From Magicicada septendecula (Eukaryota > Arthropoda > Insecta > Hemiptera > Cicadidae), in assembly GCA_034769895.1 (NCBI GenBank), contig CM068373.1, positions 199,744,134 to 199,808,133 on the forward strand: a stretch of DNA of 64,000 bases. Direction: 5' to 3'. The translations under genes and the position numbers were made by a program. Below the pieces are notes generated by a model. The model did no database searches. It had not been told where the DNA came from and saw only the letters and a program-made list of their open reading frames with translations. The number at the start of each line of letters is the position of its first letter. Positions within the stretch are counted from its first letter, which is position 1. Positions 48,464 through 62,020 of the stretch are shown here, piece by piece.

Positions 48464-49485
48464 AATTATTTGTAAAACCATCAATTATGTGCCAGGTACA
48501 TGTGAATTGAGATTTTAATTTTATTTCTAAGGAAACATCAGTCGATACATACTGAAGATGTGGCATAAATCTTGAAACTTATCTGTAAAAACGAGTAAAC
48601 AGAGTCACATGATGGTATAAAAACAAGGTAAAAAATAATTAATTAACGAATTTGTATAGTTATTATAGAATATATTACATTAACGGCAATATAGAATGTA
48701 TTATATTAACATATAAAAATTAACAAATCTATTTTATAAATACGAATATAAAAATTACTATATAAAATTTGCAAATTACGCTAATTATACTTAAAATGGA
48801 AAATAAATGCTTTTATAAATATAGAATTGTACTAATGGAAACAAGAGTTTTAATTAACAACGTGTTTTTATTGAAAAATAATTCAATGACACACAAAAAC
48901 AAAGTCCGCTGTGATTCAGAGGATAAGTAAACAATTCCATTGACAAGTAGGCCTAACAGTACTGCAATTAAATTTCACTGCAAAATTGTAGTGTAGCTTC
49001 ATTTATTTTGTAGTGTACAATGATTGTGCGTTGATTTCCTGGAAAAAATAAATTCACGCTACTTATAAATCTACGATGCAAATGTAAATACTACGCGGCA
49101 CTCCATAGACGATCTGGGTGGAATTCAATGTTGTACTGTACTGTCATAACGCTATTTAAATATTTTGTAATCAGTGATATGAGATTATGTTTGACAATGA
49201 CACTTTAAGCGCTAAGATAATGTATATTATTGTATATTATTGTGAACATTCTAGAAAAATTAAGCTGATAATTTTCTGTATTTATTTGAATACAGATGTA
49301 TTTATGAACATAATGTAACAAAGTATTTTATATGGAGATCATACTGTTTTATAGAAACAGAAAAAAGTTACATAGTAAAACAAATTTGTGTATGTAATTT
49401 TGTAAAGTATTTAAATTGTTGCTACGTCTACTAGAATCTACTGTAAAATTAAATATTAAGCCAAGTAATATAATTTTCTTTATCG
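48464..49485. other. AT-rich stretch, no recognised feature
   Basis: Nothing recognised on either strand. Confidence 0.4.
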
Positions 49486-49487
49486 TG

Positions 49488-50230
49488 AAGACAAAATGCA
49501 ACAGGTGGAATTGTTTAAATATCTTGGAAGCTTGATAGGTAAAGATATGTCTTGCACGTGAAATTAGAGCAAAAATTGCTATAGTGAAGGAGGCATTTAA
49601 TGGGAAGAAAAGACTACTGAGTAGCAAAATTAATAAGAATTTGAGGAAAAGGTTGACCAAATGTTTTGTGTGGAGCGTTGCTTTATATGGTGCGGAGACA
49701 TGAACCCTGAAGAAGGAGGATGAAAAAACTTGAAAGACATGTTTGAATTGGTATCCAAGTCACTTATTGACAAAATCTGTATAATATTTACCTTATTTCT
49801 TCCGTCGTGTGATTTCGTGTTGCGTTCGATTGATTAACGCGTTTCGAAACATATGTTTCGTCTTCAGAAATAAAAACTCACTCTTATCGAGGTCGTTACA
49901 TATTAAAGTTCCAAATATTGGAAAACAATTCCACACATATCCGCGATACATGAGTGCGCACTCGAGTCGGACCGATCGGATGAAAAAAGGTTAGAAGCAT
50001 ATGAGACGTGGGTTTGGCGAGCAACGGAAAAAGTGAGGTGCTTTAGAAGAGACTGCTTGCTTACAACTGGCATGGAGGGTGTCATAAAAGGAGAAAAAAA
50101 GAGGGCGTAGAAGAATTAAGTTAATAGAAAGCATTATAATTAGAAGGTGTTAGGAAGAAACGGAAAGACTGGCACCCGATAGGACAGCTTGGAGAGCTTT
50201 TGCCATTTTAAGACCTTCCTTAGGGACGAA
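49488..50230 (+). pseudogene. Non-LTR retrotransposon C-terminal fragment with insertion
   Basis: The plus strand reads LFKYLGSLIGKDMSC, then AFNGKKRLLSSKI, LRKRLTKCFVWSVALYGAET and LKKEDEK. After the insertion at 49729-49977 it resumes with RLEAYETWVW, TTGMEGVIKGEKKRGRRR and RLAPDRTAWRAF. This is the standard layout after the reverse transcriptase in arthropod non-LTR elements (YLGS, rskia..k.af, lRkr..k..vWsvaLYG.ET, then the GRRR and DR..W tail). Several stops are present. It is a different subfamily from the minus-strand copy at 30.8-33.6 kb. Confidence 0.75.
49729..49977. mobile_element. 249-bp insertion with 11-bp duplication and hammerhead-like core
   Basis: The insertion interrupts the non-LTR reading frame and is flanked by GGATGAAAAAA on both sides (49718-49728, 49978-49988). 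On the minus strand it contains CTGAAGA, then CGAAAC-ATAT-GTTTCG as a hairpin, then AAACGCG. About 35 bases later it has CGACGGAAGAAATAAG, a module shared with the palindrome at 13.8 kb. It has no coding capacity. It may be a short non-autonomous end of a Penelope-like element or a retrozyme-like unit. Confidence 0.6.
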
Positions 50231-50234
50231 CACC

Positions 50235-50993
50235 AAATAATATTCGTGAAGAAATCACAAAATATTGAAGAAATACAAATATTCAGGATTCCTTTTGAAT
50301 GATCTCACGGGTTTTGTTAATGCTTTATTTTACATTTTAAACAATTAGAAGCTAAAATAAATGTTTATTTGAATGCCACACAGTATTCAAAATATAGTAA
50401 TATTAATATACATTATTAATAATTTAATGCTCTACAATAATATTTAAATTCCTAAATTAATCTATAATGTTGAGATTACAAACAGCATCCTGAAATAATG
50501 TTAACAAGTTAGTGACTTAACATCTTTAATTTTAACATATTGTTAGATGTTTTTAATTTTTTTAATTTATAGTGATTCTAAAAGTACTTATAGTTGATAT
50601 AACTGAACTGAGAGTCAGTTGAAAATATTTCAAACTCGAAGGGATAATTTCGTTACTCGAAAAACAACGATCCATAAGGCTACATGCAATACAAAGTAGC
50701 ATGAGAGCAAAAATTGATACATTTAAATTGAATCTAACGATACATAACTAGAGAGGCTTAAGGAAATTATTGTGAAAACAGCGTCAATTAAGTCAGTTCA
50801 GTACACAATCGAGGCTGCTAAAGTAAGACTTATACATATGAAATTTGCATTCCAAGTCACCCTACCAGCCTGAGAAGTTACCCTGCCTGCTTATGTCTTG
50901 GGTAAGCTGGGAAGACCCCGCATTAAAAAATGTTTTTTTAATACACTAATACATTTTTATGAAATTTAAATAAAATTTTGTATATATATATAT
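50235..50993. other. AT-rich stretch, no recognised feature
   Basis: Ends in a short TA run next to the inverted-repeat element. Confidence 0.4.
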
Positions 50994-52731
50994 TGCAACA
51001 GTACACAAGGATATGAAATTCATGTAAGTGGAATTCTAATGCTATATAAAAGTTTCTGATGGCCATAGACATGTTTTAAAATGATTTTGTTCTTCCTTTG
51101 TAAAGTAGTCATACGTTTTGAACCAAGCTATGTCTTAAAAAGTATATCATGTCTAAATGTTCACAATTTTATTCTCTTGTATGTCATGTGAAATATTAGT
51201 GTGCAAGTGCGCGGGTTCGAGTGTGATTTACACTTTGTTTAATAATGTCGAGGAAAATTAACATTTCGTTCTGAAACTTGGACAGAGTATTCTCATGGTT
51301 ATAAGCTACATTTTCCATATAATCAATTCTCCACACCTATAATTTTTATGTTTTTTTTTTTATGAAATCAGTCGTCTTTTATTCTCGTTATCTCATATAA
51401 AGTAATAAAATTTGTAAATTATATCTAGACAGGCTTTGCAGAATCGGACAGAGTTTAAGCCTGATTTCAGTCTATCTGTGTTCTCATCTGTGACGTTGCT
51501 AAAGTTTCAACCAATCAGAGGATCCAAAATTTATTTGAGACGGACGCTTTTAGCGGACGCACTGCTCAGTTTCTTCTTAGGACTCGTTATAAAAAGACGT
51601 ACTCGCTACCACTAGTTTTTAGTGACAAGATAGGTCGTTTTCCTGTAGAATTAGAAGTTGGTTCACGGTTCGAGGTCTTCGAAACCAATACCACTTACAG
51701 AACTCAAATAAAAAAATAGATCCTTCTAGTGCTTTTCGCGTATAGTGGAAGATATCCGCTAGGGACAAAATATCTACCGAGATATTTTGATAGTTACGCG
51801 AGAACACTTCAAGAATCCGGAGTTTGTGTAAGATCAATACACCCAGATCTATTTTACCCAGTTAAAATCCCTGAGATTAAGTAAATTTAAATTGTAAACA
51901 GTAACAGTTTGTATCGCAGTGTGCGTAGGTGCAACGACGTGAATTGTCAGCGTTAGTGATCTTCTAACGGTCGACGTGCAATTACAGCGGTCCAGTCGAG
52001 GTGCGGGAAGCGCATGGTGTCGACGCAAACTGTCAATCCGTTGCGACAGGAGGTGTAAGACCTCGACCCGTGAACCAACTTCTAAGTTTAAATGAAAACG
52101 GCCTGTCTTGTCACGAAAAACTCGTGACAGCGAGTACGTGTTTCTATGGCAAGTCCTAAGAAGAAACTGAACGAAGTGCTCTCGACAGAGGACCATCTCA
52201 AATAAATTTTAGACCCTCTGATTGGTTGAAACTTTAGCAACGTCACAGATCGACTAAAATCGTGCTTAAACGCCGTCCGATTCTGCAAAGGCCTGTCCAG
52301 ATTTAATCTACAAATTTTATTACTTTCTAGGAGATAACGAGAATAAAAGACGACGGATTTTGTTAAGAAAGCCATATAAAAATTATAGTCGTGGAGAATT
52401 GATTATATGGATAATGTAGCTTATAACCATGAGAATACTCTGTCCCAGTTTCAGAACGAAATGTTAATTTTTATCGAAGTTACTAAATAAAATCTAAATC
52501 ACACGCGCACCCGCGCACTTCCACACAAATATTTCACATGATATAAAAGAGAATAAAGTTGTGAACATTTTGACATGATATACTTTTTAAAACATAGCTT
52601 GGTTCAAAACGTATGACTATTTTACAAAGAGATAACAAAATCAATTTAAAACATGTCTATGGCCATCAGAAAATGTTATATATCCATTAGTATTCCACTT
52701 AAATGAACTTCATATCCTGTGTACTGTTGCA
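50994..52731. mobile_element. Foldback-like element with ~690-bp terminal inverted repeats
   Basis: The left end TTGCAACAGTACACAAGG is mirrored by the right end. The arms run about 50994-51682 and 52050-52731 and agree at roughly 85-90% by eye, including long blocks such as GATGGCCATAGACATG and TATTCTCATGGTTATAAGC. The loop is about 370 bp. Both ends abut TA-rich repeats, so a target duplication cannot be read. No transposase is visible. Transcription through it could form a long double-stranded hairpin. Confidence 0.8.
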
Positions 52732-52736
52732 ATGTG

Positions 52737-52786
<50 letters not shown>

Positions 52787-52806
52787 TGTGTATATATATA
52801 TATATT
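52732..52806. repeat. (TA)n/(TATG)n microsatellite
   Basis: TA-rich run directly abutting the right arm of the inverted-repeat element; about 75 bp. Confidence 0.9.
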
Positions 52807-55575
52807 TATTTATGTAAAATTAGAAAATATTTGTATAAGTACATTTTGGATAGGATGCAATACAATTTGAAGATTGTTGTTGAATTTGTGATACAAATCT
52901 GCATTGGCTCTTTGTTAATTAGAATTTTGGATTACGCTATTTTCTTCACCATTAGAATGACAATGAAGATTTGAGTTTTGATAATATTACACTTACATTC
53001 ACGCTGAGACAACTAATAACGGATACGGAAACAATATACTGTGATTCCGTGTTGTCAGTGTATGGCACACATAATGAATTCAGTTGTTGTGGGTAAAGTG
53101 TATTTAATTAAGTATAGAACGTAAAGTGTGGCAGCTGACTTTATATACAAAAGACGTTCGTGTTAGCAAGTCTTTTGTTTTTCAGTAACCGTAGAGAAAC
53201 TTTTTGCGTTATCGTTCGTTGATGCTGTTGTTGAGTTTGTTAAACAAATGTTAAACGACGTGAGTAAAGGTTAAATATAATTTATAAAGGTGAACCAACA
53301 ATAACCTGCTTTTGTTATAATAATGTTACGACCAACTTACTTGGGTTATTTGTATATTAATTACAAGAAACGTTTCTGTTTACGTTAACTCATATTGTAA
53401 CGTGACGGTTCCCTTAAAATATATACTGTATTAAAACTCATACATGTTAAAGAATATACATATGCCAAAGTGCATAACCTAACCAAGTTACTAAAACTAG
53501 TTGAAGTACAAAATAATAGTAAAGTACTAAGTTCGTTTTATAAGTTATATGTCTTAATAGGTTTGGTTAAGATTATAAAACTTGTATATAATAATCAAGG
53601 AAAGTATACATGTCTGATCAAAATATTGTGACACTTATTTCAATTAAATATTTTATATCATATTGTATTAAAAATAGGTTAGAGCCGTATCACATTAGGT
53701 ATAACTGATTAATATTATATTGTGAATGGAAATTGTGTTAATTCAGGAATCAGTTATATGAAACCATAATTGTGTATCAATAGGTGTAAAACTGTAACTA
53801 GAAATTATGACTTGACTAGGTATTTGTGTTTAGATATTCTAAAAGAACGTAATGACAATTAAAATCTAAAGAAGACTAATACCTAAATGTTTAACTAAAT
53901 TTTGTTATATAAAACTTGTGAGATTATTATTAAGAATCCTGAACCAACTATTAGATGATAAAGTATGTCAGGATAATTATTATGTTTGATAAATAAGGAA
54001 ATTGTTTAGTTAAATGTTATTCTATAAAACTTGTATTTGTATTAGGGTAAGTTTTAAAATAACTGAATTAAGGTAGAGAGTAGATTCATAGTATGATTAT
54101 ATTTTATAAGTAAGCAATGTGTATTAAAAAATTAATGATGTTGAAGTGTATCCTACATAGAACAATATTATGTTTGTACCACAGTCAATAGGTTTTATAA
54201 GACAATGATGTTAACATTTTTCATTACCAGTATTGATATCAATTTATTTAACTATTAATATTATATTTAAAGTAAATAGAAATTGTTTTATAACATTGAG
54301 GGTGCAGAAGGGGTACTTTTAAGCATAAAACATAAATTTGGGTCAAAAATCAAAAATGTAACATATAAAGATACTGAAAAAAACCTTTCTTCTGAGGTAT
54401 CAAAATGATCAGCGAAAAAAGGGGATTTCATTTATGACAATCTCATTAACATTGTATCTAGCATAAGATGGGAGTTTTGAAATTAGTATTTGGAGGTATA
54501 TTTGAACTAGAAAAAACGACGCATCAAATGACAATGTCTAAGGCTTCGACCAGTCGGAATTTTTCCAATTCTGCACCGAGAAGCCAGAAACATTTACACA
54601 CGAGAGTTAGTTAATTATTGAACCTCGAAGAGTTAAGAACGAGATCCCTGTAATACTTGTGGCCAATAAATGATTAATAAGTCTCGAACGCAAGAGAGGT
54701 TGCGTTAATAATATCCAATAGTGATTTTTAATTCAGTGAATAATCAACCAAGTGAACTGTGAATAGTAACGTATACATATTAAGTTGTGAAAATATCATA
54801 CCAGAAATAGGAAAGTGTATAAAATATCGGTGAGATTAATCCAAATTACTATTTCAACATAATCCAACTGTGACACTGAATATACACTATTTAATTATTT
54901 GAACAAACACTGAAAACACTAAACACTAACACTGTTGTGACTTATTAGTTGTAAGATAATTATTTGTTTGGACGTAGAATTAAGAAATGAAGTTGTTGTT
55001 AACCAAGAGGCACTCGCGAAAACGGTTTCGTTCTTTAGTTGTAAGCAATTATTTACTGTATATAATATATCGAAGAACTGTGATGATTTGTACTTCACTG
55101 GGGACATTTTCGAGAAACTTATTGTAGTCAAATGAACACAGGTTAAAATATTTTAGTCGAATTAACCTAAATGTAATAAACTTATTTCCTGAGACTTTTT
55201 AATAGTGCCAAATTCTGAGCAATTAATTAATTAGCTTGGGTAACTAATGTTCAGAAAGTATGTATTTGTTTTACATTAAAGCAAAGGTTTAAGAAACCAA
55301 TAAAAGAATATTGAAGTAAACTGTATAAAAAAAGCTGGTGTAATTACTTAGAATAATTAGTAAATTATCGAAAATACGAGTGCTTACGCTGACGAAAATT
55401 GAGGCGAAATCTGGTACTGGCTTTGGGTATCAAGGTAAGCCACGATAATATTTCGATTTTAAATTATTTATATGTTCAAGAAACAAATACTTAACTAATT
55501 ATTTTTATTTTGAATTTAATATACGTAATTATCTCTACACCAGTTACATCAATTAAAAATCATTGCATTCAAAAC
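52807..55575. other. Long AT-rich stretch, no recognised gene
   Basis: No coding motif. The last part leads to the primer-site-like repeats at 55576, so it could include old LTR sequence, but no partner LTR is seen in the window. Confidence 0.35.
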
Positions 55576-55800
55576 TTGGCGCTCCAACGAGAGGTGTTAA
55601 TAAGAACACAGTTAATAAAAATAAATCAAAATTAAAATAAAATAATTAAAAATAAATTAAGAAACACTCAGATTTTATTTACATATTTGGCGCCTACAAA
55701 TGGAGGCTTCTCAACCATTAAAAAAGAAAAAAGAAATAAATAATTTTTTTAGAAATCTATTCATTTAATTACATATATTGGCACTCCAAACGTGAGGTCT
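55576..55800 (+). repeat. Three degenerate primer-site-like motifs in tandem
   Basis: Motifs TTGGCGCTCCAACGAGAGG (55576), TTGGCGCCTACAAATGGAGG (55687) and TTGGCACTCCAAACGTGAGG (55778) lie about 110 and 91 bp apart. The last two follow similar TTACATAT(A)TT leads. They resemble the TGGCGCCCAACGTGGGG-type primer site of some LTR elements. Confidence 0.4.
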
Positions 55801-58485
55801 AGACAAATATACTAATAATCACACAGATGTTTGCAATTAACAATATGCACAAGTAATTGCCTCATGTCTTCATCCACATCTACTTTTTCGAATGGAATAA
55901 AACGGGCTGATTTATGTAATATTTCAATAATATATTATATTATTAAATTATATATTTGCTACATGCCACACGATTACTATTATCATTTCTTCTTGCTGTC
56001 GTTTAATTTCTTACGTAGTCAACTTAGGCTAAATATACTTGTAACAATATTTATGATTACAATTCTAGTAATTATAAAGATTGTTATTATCAATCATTAT
56101 TATATTATTATTACTTATAGTATAATTATAATTATAATTTTTACACAAAAATACGAGTGTAAGGTTGTGAAGAGTTGGAGTTGTGAGTGTTTTGTATCTA
56201 TCAATACTACTGCTGTACTTACACCCATGTACAAACGCCTGTGTATTAACCTTAAGACGTAGGTTATCGTATGCTAAAACGGCTGTGAGGGTTTATCCTA
56301 CCTCATCTACAGAGTTAATCTCTTAAATAACAATAATATTAAATTACAGCTGGTGATATTTATTATCGTTCAATTAGATATGTTTTTGCTTATTTTATTA
56401 GGAACAGTATTTAACATAATTTCTGTCGTTATATGACCAGCGACTACGACTACACAAGTGCATATTAAATAACTAAATTGCATATTATGTCAAGTGTTTG
56501 TACGAAAAGATGACCACTATATGCGTGACTGCATATATGGGGTATGCCTCAAGATTACTTTAGAATGCACTAACGATTTTCATAAATTTGCACCCATTGT
56601 TTTTAAAGTTTACCATCTAACAAAAACGGGCGTTGTGCAAAAAAATTACGGGTCAAAAATTTGAAGGATCAAAATAATCTTAGTAGTGTATCAAATTAAA
56701 AAGACAATTAACGTCAATTTAAAAACTGGGTTCATTTTTATTTCAAAATTTTGTGGCACAATAGTTTAAAAAGATAGAAATTTTTGAAAATATCCACACA
56801 CAAATTTACGAAATTCAATTAAATTATTTAAAAATTACAAAGTTACATAACTAAGTCTTTAAGCATTTCTTAATTTAATATTATAAGTTATTGATAGTTG
56901 AGAAAACTGTTTCCTTAAAAAGGAATTGAGGTGAGTATGGGTGAGTTTTAAATTTGTCATTGAGGCTTTCAATCGTGACTTTGTAGATAAAAAAAAAATC
57001 CTCTCTTTGTTTCACCCCTGCAAATAAGACTAGAGGAATGGCTTTTGTCCGTAAATGTGCTGACAGATCAAAGTTGGCATTAGTGATTTGATTATGCAAC
57101 TGTTCATACGTTGGTTATAAGTTTTCATTTGATTCTAGTGCCCCAAAACACACACACACACAATCATAGAATACATATTTTGCAGAAAGCCGAGGAGAGT
57201 GAGAGGTAATAGGGAGGCATTCGTAGGTGACACAGTAGCTCGTTGCCCTAAACGTAAATACAAGAGTGACAGAGTATACATGTTGTTGTCTGTATAATTT
57301 CATGCAATATTTAATTGTTAATTTAATATTACATAAATTATTAACACATGTGTAATATATTATCTCAAAAATCCAATTTTATACGAAAAATTGAGACATC
57401 ACTACTCTGTTGACACCAGTTACAGAAAAAAATGTAATTAACAATTGCAAAATTTGCAACAGTTACAATTTGATACTTGTTTTACAAATTTTGCTCCTTC
57501 AATTGCGTCTCAATGTACACAACGTAGAATTGCATACACAACAAAATAATATGAAGTTTATAGAGTTTTATAAAATATGAAGTGTAATGGTGTAAATAAA
57601 AATTAGAATACAGAAAATTCCATGAAAAGTGTATGTCCTGAACCGAAAAGTTGTCCGATTGAAATATAAATTTTAGAAAGGGGAACAATTGCGAAGAAGA
57701 CTTAACAGTCATAAATCGGCGGTTTTATCATAAAGTTATACTAGGAATTGTCCGAGGTTGACCAAATTTGTTATTGTAATCATGATAGGCCAAAAGTGCT
57801 ATCACATATTATTCCGATCTGTGTGATTTATAATTCTACTTGGCACTGAAGACATGTTTATAGTAATGAATCGTTTGTGCTGCAAAAGTGCATTAGATTG
57901 TGTATTCAAAATACTGTATACACAGATTGTGTCATCACTAGTTGACGTAGAAGTATATGTTTCATCCATAAAATGTAGTTTCACGTATGACATAAAATAC
58001 CCAAGGGAAATCACAAAAGATTTTTGTACCGGACAGGAAAGATTGTTTTCACAGAGAAACAACAAGGAAGAAATAACTTTGTTTCGTTGCCATTTGTAAA
58101 CAGCTACGTTTGTGAGATTTGATTTGGCTTCTAGTTAAATTCAGATATGACATAGGACATACGTTTTTTGAAGATATTCCGATTCAATTTTCAGCTGTTG
58201 CAAGTTACTCTCAGTCGTTATTTAACTAAATATTCATATAAATTCCTTTAATTCTTTTTTCTTCCATTTATTTCTAGGATTAGGCGTAATTACCTGTTCC
58301 TACCTAGATCTACAAGACATTTATTGCAAGAGCCTTACCTTTTGTCTTCAAGCTAATAAATTAAAATTAGCTCACGCAGTTCATTACCTTTTATTTTGCC
58401 GGCATTGCTTACGTGTAGGCTTCCTTCTCTGTTCTATTATTAGCCGAGAGCATACTTGATTATCTTATAATAACACTCTTCAAAA
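55801..58485. other. AT-rich stretch, no recognised gene
   Basis: A few open frames of 60-140 codons are low-complexity (Ile/Tyr-rich) and unrecognised. Confidence 0.35.
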
Positions 58486-58489
58486 CAGT

Positions 58490-58870
58490 CTTTTTAATTA
58501 ACACTATTTTCTTTGGAACCATAAAACGGTCATTACGTTACATATTTTTATGATTTCATCTGTGTTCCGCTTCTTGGCTCCTTTAATCTTTAACACTCTT
58601 TTAATACTTTCAATAATCGCTTGGATCTTGCTTAACGTTCTTTTTAAGTCCTCGTCAAATTCATTTAAAAATTTAAATCTCAGGTATTAAAATTGAGACA
58701 GTTGTTCTATTGTTTCGATAGTAATTCAAGTGGTTGATCATATAGGATATTTTCTTCTAAACACCATTACTTCGTTTTTATTGAGGAAAATATTAAATAG
58801 TGTTGGGCTGCATGTTGTAACAAAATGTAAAATTCGTGTTTGTTAACAAAATAAGAAAAATTTTTTTGTT
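58490..58870 (-). pseudogene. Non-LTR retrotransposon C-terminal fragment
   Basis: With stops, the minus strand reads VMVFRRKYPI, then EQLSQF and YLRF, then NEFDEDLKRTLSKIQAIIES and IKRVLK. This matches the post-reverse-transcriptase region 'k.kvmvFr.......i.g..ie.v..fkYLG.......d.i..ki.kf...cg.ikr.l'. It is a short, decayed fragment of a family close to the one at 30.8 kb. Confidence 0.55.
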
Positions 58871-58879
58871 TTTTAAAAT

Positions 58880-61460
58880 ATTTTGAGAATGGTTTTTGTT
58901 GTTTTTATTATTTAGTAATTAATTTTCATAATGTATTGGTGTAAAATTTTAAATCTGTTATTACTGTTTTTGACAATTATATCACCTTTTGGTAACTAGA
59001 ATTAAGTTCTGCGTTAATCAGATTGTCTACGGCACTGATCGATTAACGGTTCTTCTTCTTCTGAGAGTATTCTCCTTTCACCTTGGTAATTGCCGCTTTT
59101 CGTGTAGTTCGTTGTTAAAATATTATCTTATGTTATGTTAATTATACCTTTTGAAAAAAATATAAGTCAAAATTGTGAAATTCCAGTTTTTATTTAACAA
59201 ATTATTAAGGTGTCGATATTAAATCGATTTTGCAACAGTTGGTATCGACTCGTATCTCAGGGCGATCGATTATTTTTACGTAAAGTATTAATATTAAATT
59301 TAAGTTCTTTAACGGTTATATTATATAGTCAGAGAAAGGGTAAGTTTAGGAAAGTATAAAACTTACAATTAATAGCTTAAGAATTAAAAATGCAAAGATT
59401 CATTCAATATTTATAATGTTTATTAATGTAAAATTTCGAACCATTTGACGTTGACGACGAAACTAGCTGTGGTATACTTTGAATTGTGGGAGTTAAAGAT
59501 GGCTGCTTCAGGACTGCATATGTTAAAATGACGACTTCACGACAGAATTCTCTTCAAATAAAAGTAGTTTCTTCCAAGTTTCCTCGTCTCAGTAGTAGTG
59601 ATTATTCCTTCTGGTTTTTTCGTGTAGTTGTCCTTGTTCAGTGTTCTGTGATTCACCTAGTGGATTAGTGTTGTATAATGTTTGTAGTGCACTTTAGTCA
59701 ATAAGGTCGAAAATGGCACGTTCCGACTTTATATTCAGTATTATCGTTTTTACGTGTTTAAATTAATTAATTCACTTTTCCGGTTCAATGTAAGTTTATT
59801 TAATAGTTATAATTGTTTGTTTCACTGAATTTAATTTAGTTTTAAAGTTTTCCAAAATTTGCGATTTTTTACTTTGAATAGGCTAGGTTGATGAAAGCCA
59901 TGTTTTCTTCCTTCGATATACGATAATATTAGAGCTAGAGCTCGTCTCATGTGTACTAGACAAAGTACTGTTTTTACTTCCTTCTTCATCCGAAACGTCT
60001 TAGCCAAGTTAATATTAAAAATGCATTGTTTTAAATTTTTAGCATTTCCGCTACATAACTGATTTTTACATTATACTACTGAATACATTTTTATTATTAT
60101 TTAACTTTATTAAATATTAAATACATAATCTCTTTCTTCAGTTTATTATCCTTGATTTGATACCAAATAAGATATTTTTACGAAGTTTTTTTATCTAAAA
60201 ATGCCATATTTACTGTATTTCTAACTGTAGGCCTTAAAATTGTACTTCCTGTCCTCTTAAAAGGTTTGCCATTTGTATTATGTTATAATTATGATTGTAC
60301 AAAATCTCAGATTGAAATAATATGTTTATTTTCCATTAATTCTTCGTAATCTTATTAATTAGTTATCCTTTTTAAATATTATTCTTTAATTTCGGACTCC
60401 CCCCTTGGATTTTTCAGTTATTACCTTTGCATTTTTTCCAATAATCTTTCCTACCTTTTTCTAATATTTTCCTAAAGTATAGTTTCATTTATAATATACT
60501 GTGTTTGATTTACCTTATACAAATTTCATCAGTTTAACTAGTTTACTAGACTTATTTATCAATTATAATGTTGTTGTTTTTAACCATTTGGCCTAGATTT
60601 TATCTGTTTTTACATACAAAGGTTCTGGATAATACAGCTTGCTTATACCCCTTCTGACCTTCTATTCTAATACAATATTAATGAAAATTAGCTTACTTAA
60701 CTGCTTGAACATTTAGCATTGATAATATGTATTAACTCCTAACAAATATTTCATAACAAAAAATAGTATTCAAACTCAGACATTTCAGCCTTGAGTTCAC
60801 TGAACTTAACACAAACAAAACACATATGTCCTTTCTTTTTTAACTTATTTCTTAAATTTAATTTTGTGCAGTCTTAGCTGTTTTTATTTTATATTGGGAT
60901 GTACCCCTTGTCACTCCACTTATTTATTACCTGCTCTTACTCTATCTATCTCATTTTATAAAATGTAGTCAGATAAAGAGTGGCAATTTCTTAAAACATT
61001 TGTAGTCTATTTTTATCATAATATTCTAGAAAATATTATTTTTGTAGTTGATACATAAACTTCAAAGTTGGGTAAAGGCACAAATTTACTTAGTTTAAGT
61101 ATTTAAAACACTGACACTTGAAGTTTATTTATTGTAATAGGATAACTTGCACTGGTCCTCTGTTATTCTTGGATCTTATCTCTAAATAAGTTTTATAGTA
61201 TTCCAAGATCAAGAATCTTGTTTATAGAGGATTATGAAGGTGTGTTTTTTCCATTATAAAATAACTTTCGTGGGTGCACTTTTACTTATACCTCTAAACA
61301 CTTTTGTCTATATCTACTTCACATCATTTTCTGTTTTGGGTGTTATACTTTCATTAGTTAGATTTCTTTTGGGGGTTTTATTCCCTTATTACTAGGTTTA
61401 CTTGTGTATTTCCCTACTTTATCTTGTCCTTCCATGTGGTTTCTTCCATTTCAGTTCTTT
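58880..61460. other. AT-rich stretch, no recognised gene
   Basis: Increasingly T- and pyrimidine-rich towards 61.4 kb on the plus strand. Nothing recognised. Confidence 0.35.
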
Positions 61461-61466
61461 TATTTT

Positions 61467-61690
61467 GGATGTCGGTTTGTTCTGGGTATTGCCTTACTTA
61501 TTACTATCCTATCTTGTTTCTTCAAAATTAGTCCTTATATTTGGGGTATCGGTTTGTTCTAGGTTTTTCTTTACTTGAACTTATTCTCCTACTTTGTTTC
61601 TTCGATAAAAATAGTTTTATTAGGTATGTCGGTTTCTTTTGGGTTTTGCATTACTTACTCCTATCCTACCTGGGTATTTCCTTATTTACT
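61467..61690. repeat. Degenerate ~78-bp tandem repeat, about three units
   Basis: Units start near 61467, 61544 and 61624, each with GGT(A)TGTCGGTTT or GGTATCGGTTT followed by CTTACT...TATCCTA-like sequence. Pyrimidine-rich. Confidence 0.5.
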
Positions 61691-61867
61691 TTTAGTTTTT
61701 TGGTTTATTTTCATACCCTGTTTTTCATTACTCATAGGTGTTGCTTAGTCGTTTTTAATTTATTTTTATTTATTTAAATTATGATTGCATTTTCTGTGGT
61801 ACTTATTTGTTTTTATTTGGATTTTTCCTTGAATTCATTTTATTTTATTTTTATTTATGATCATTTT

Positions 61868-61983
61868 ACTTCCATGTTCCTTAAGGAAATGGAAGTATGG
61901 TGATGGCAAAAAAAATCGTGTTCGAGATTATTGCAGATTCTGATTGTACTACACTCAAAACATGAAAAAAGTCGTTTTACGAA

Positions 61984-62020
<37 letters not shown>

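Noticed and set aside
51849-52375. Minus-strand frames in the inverted-repeat element as a transposase
   Set aside because: They lie mostly in the inverted arm and show no catalytic motif.
55831-56262. 143-codon plus-strand frame rich in Ile/Tyr
   Set aside because: Low-complexity AT-rich sequence; no domain and a composition expected by chance.
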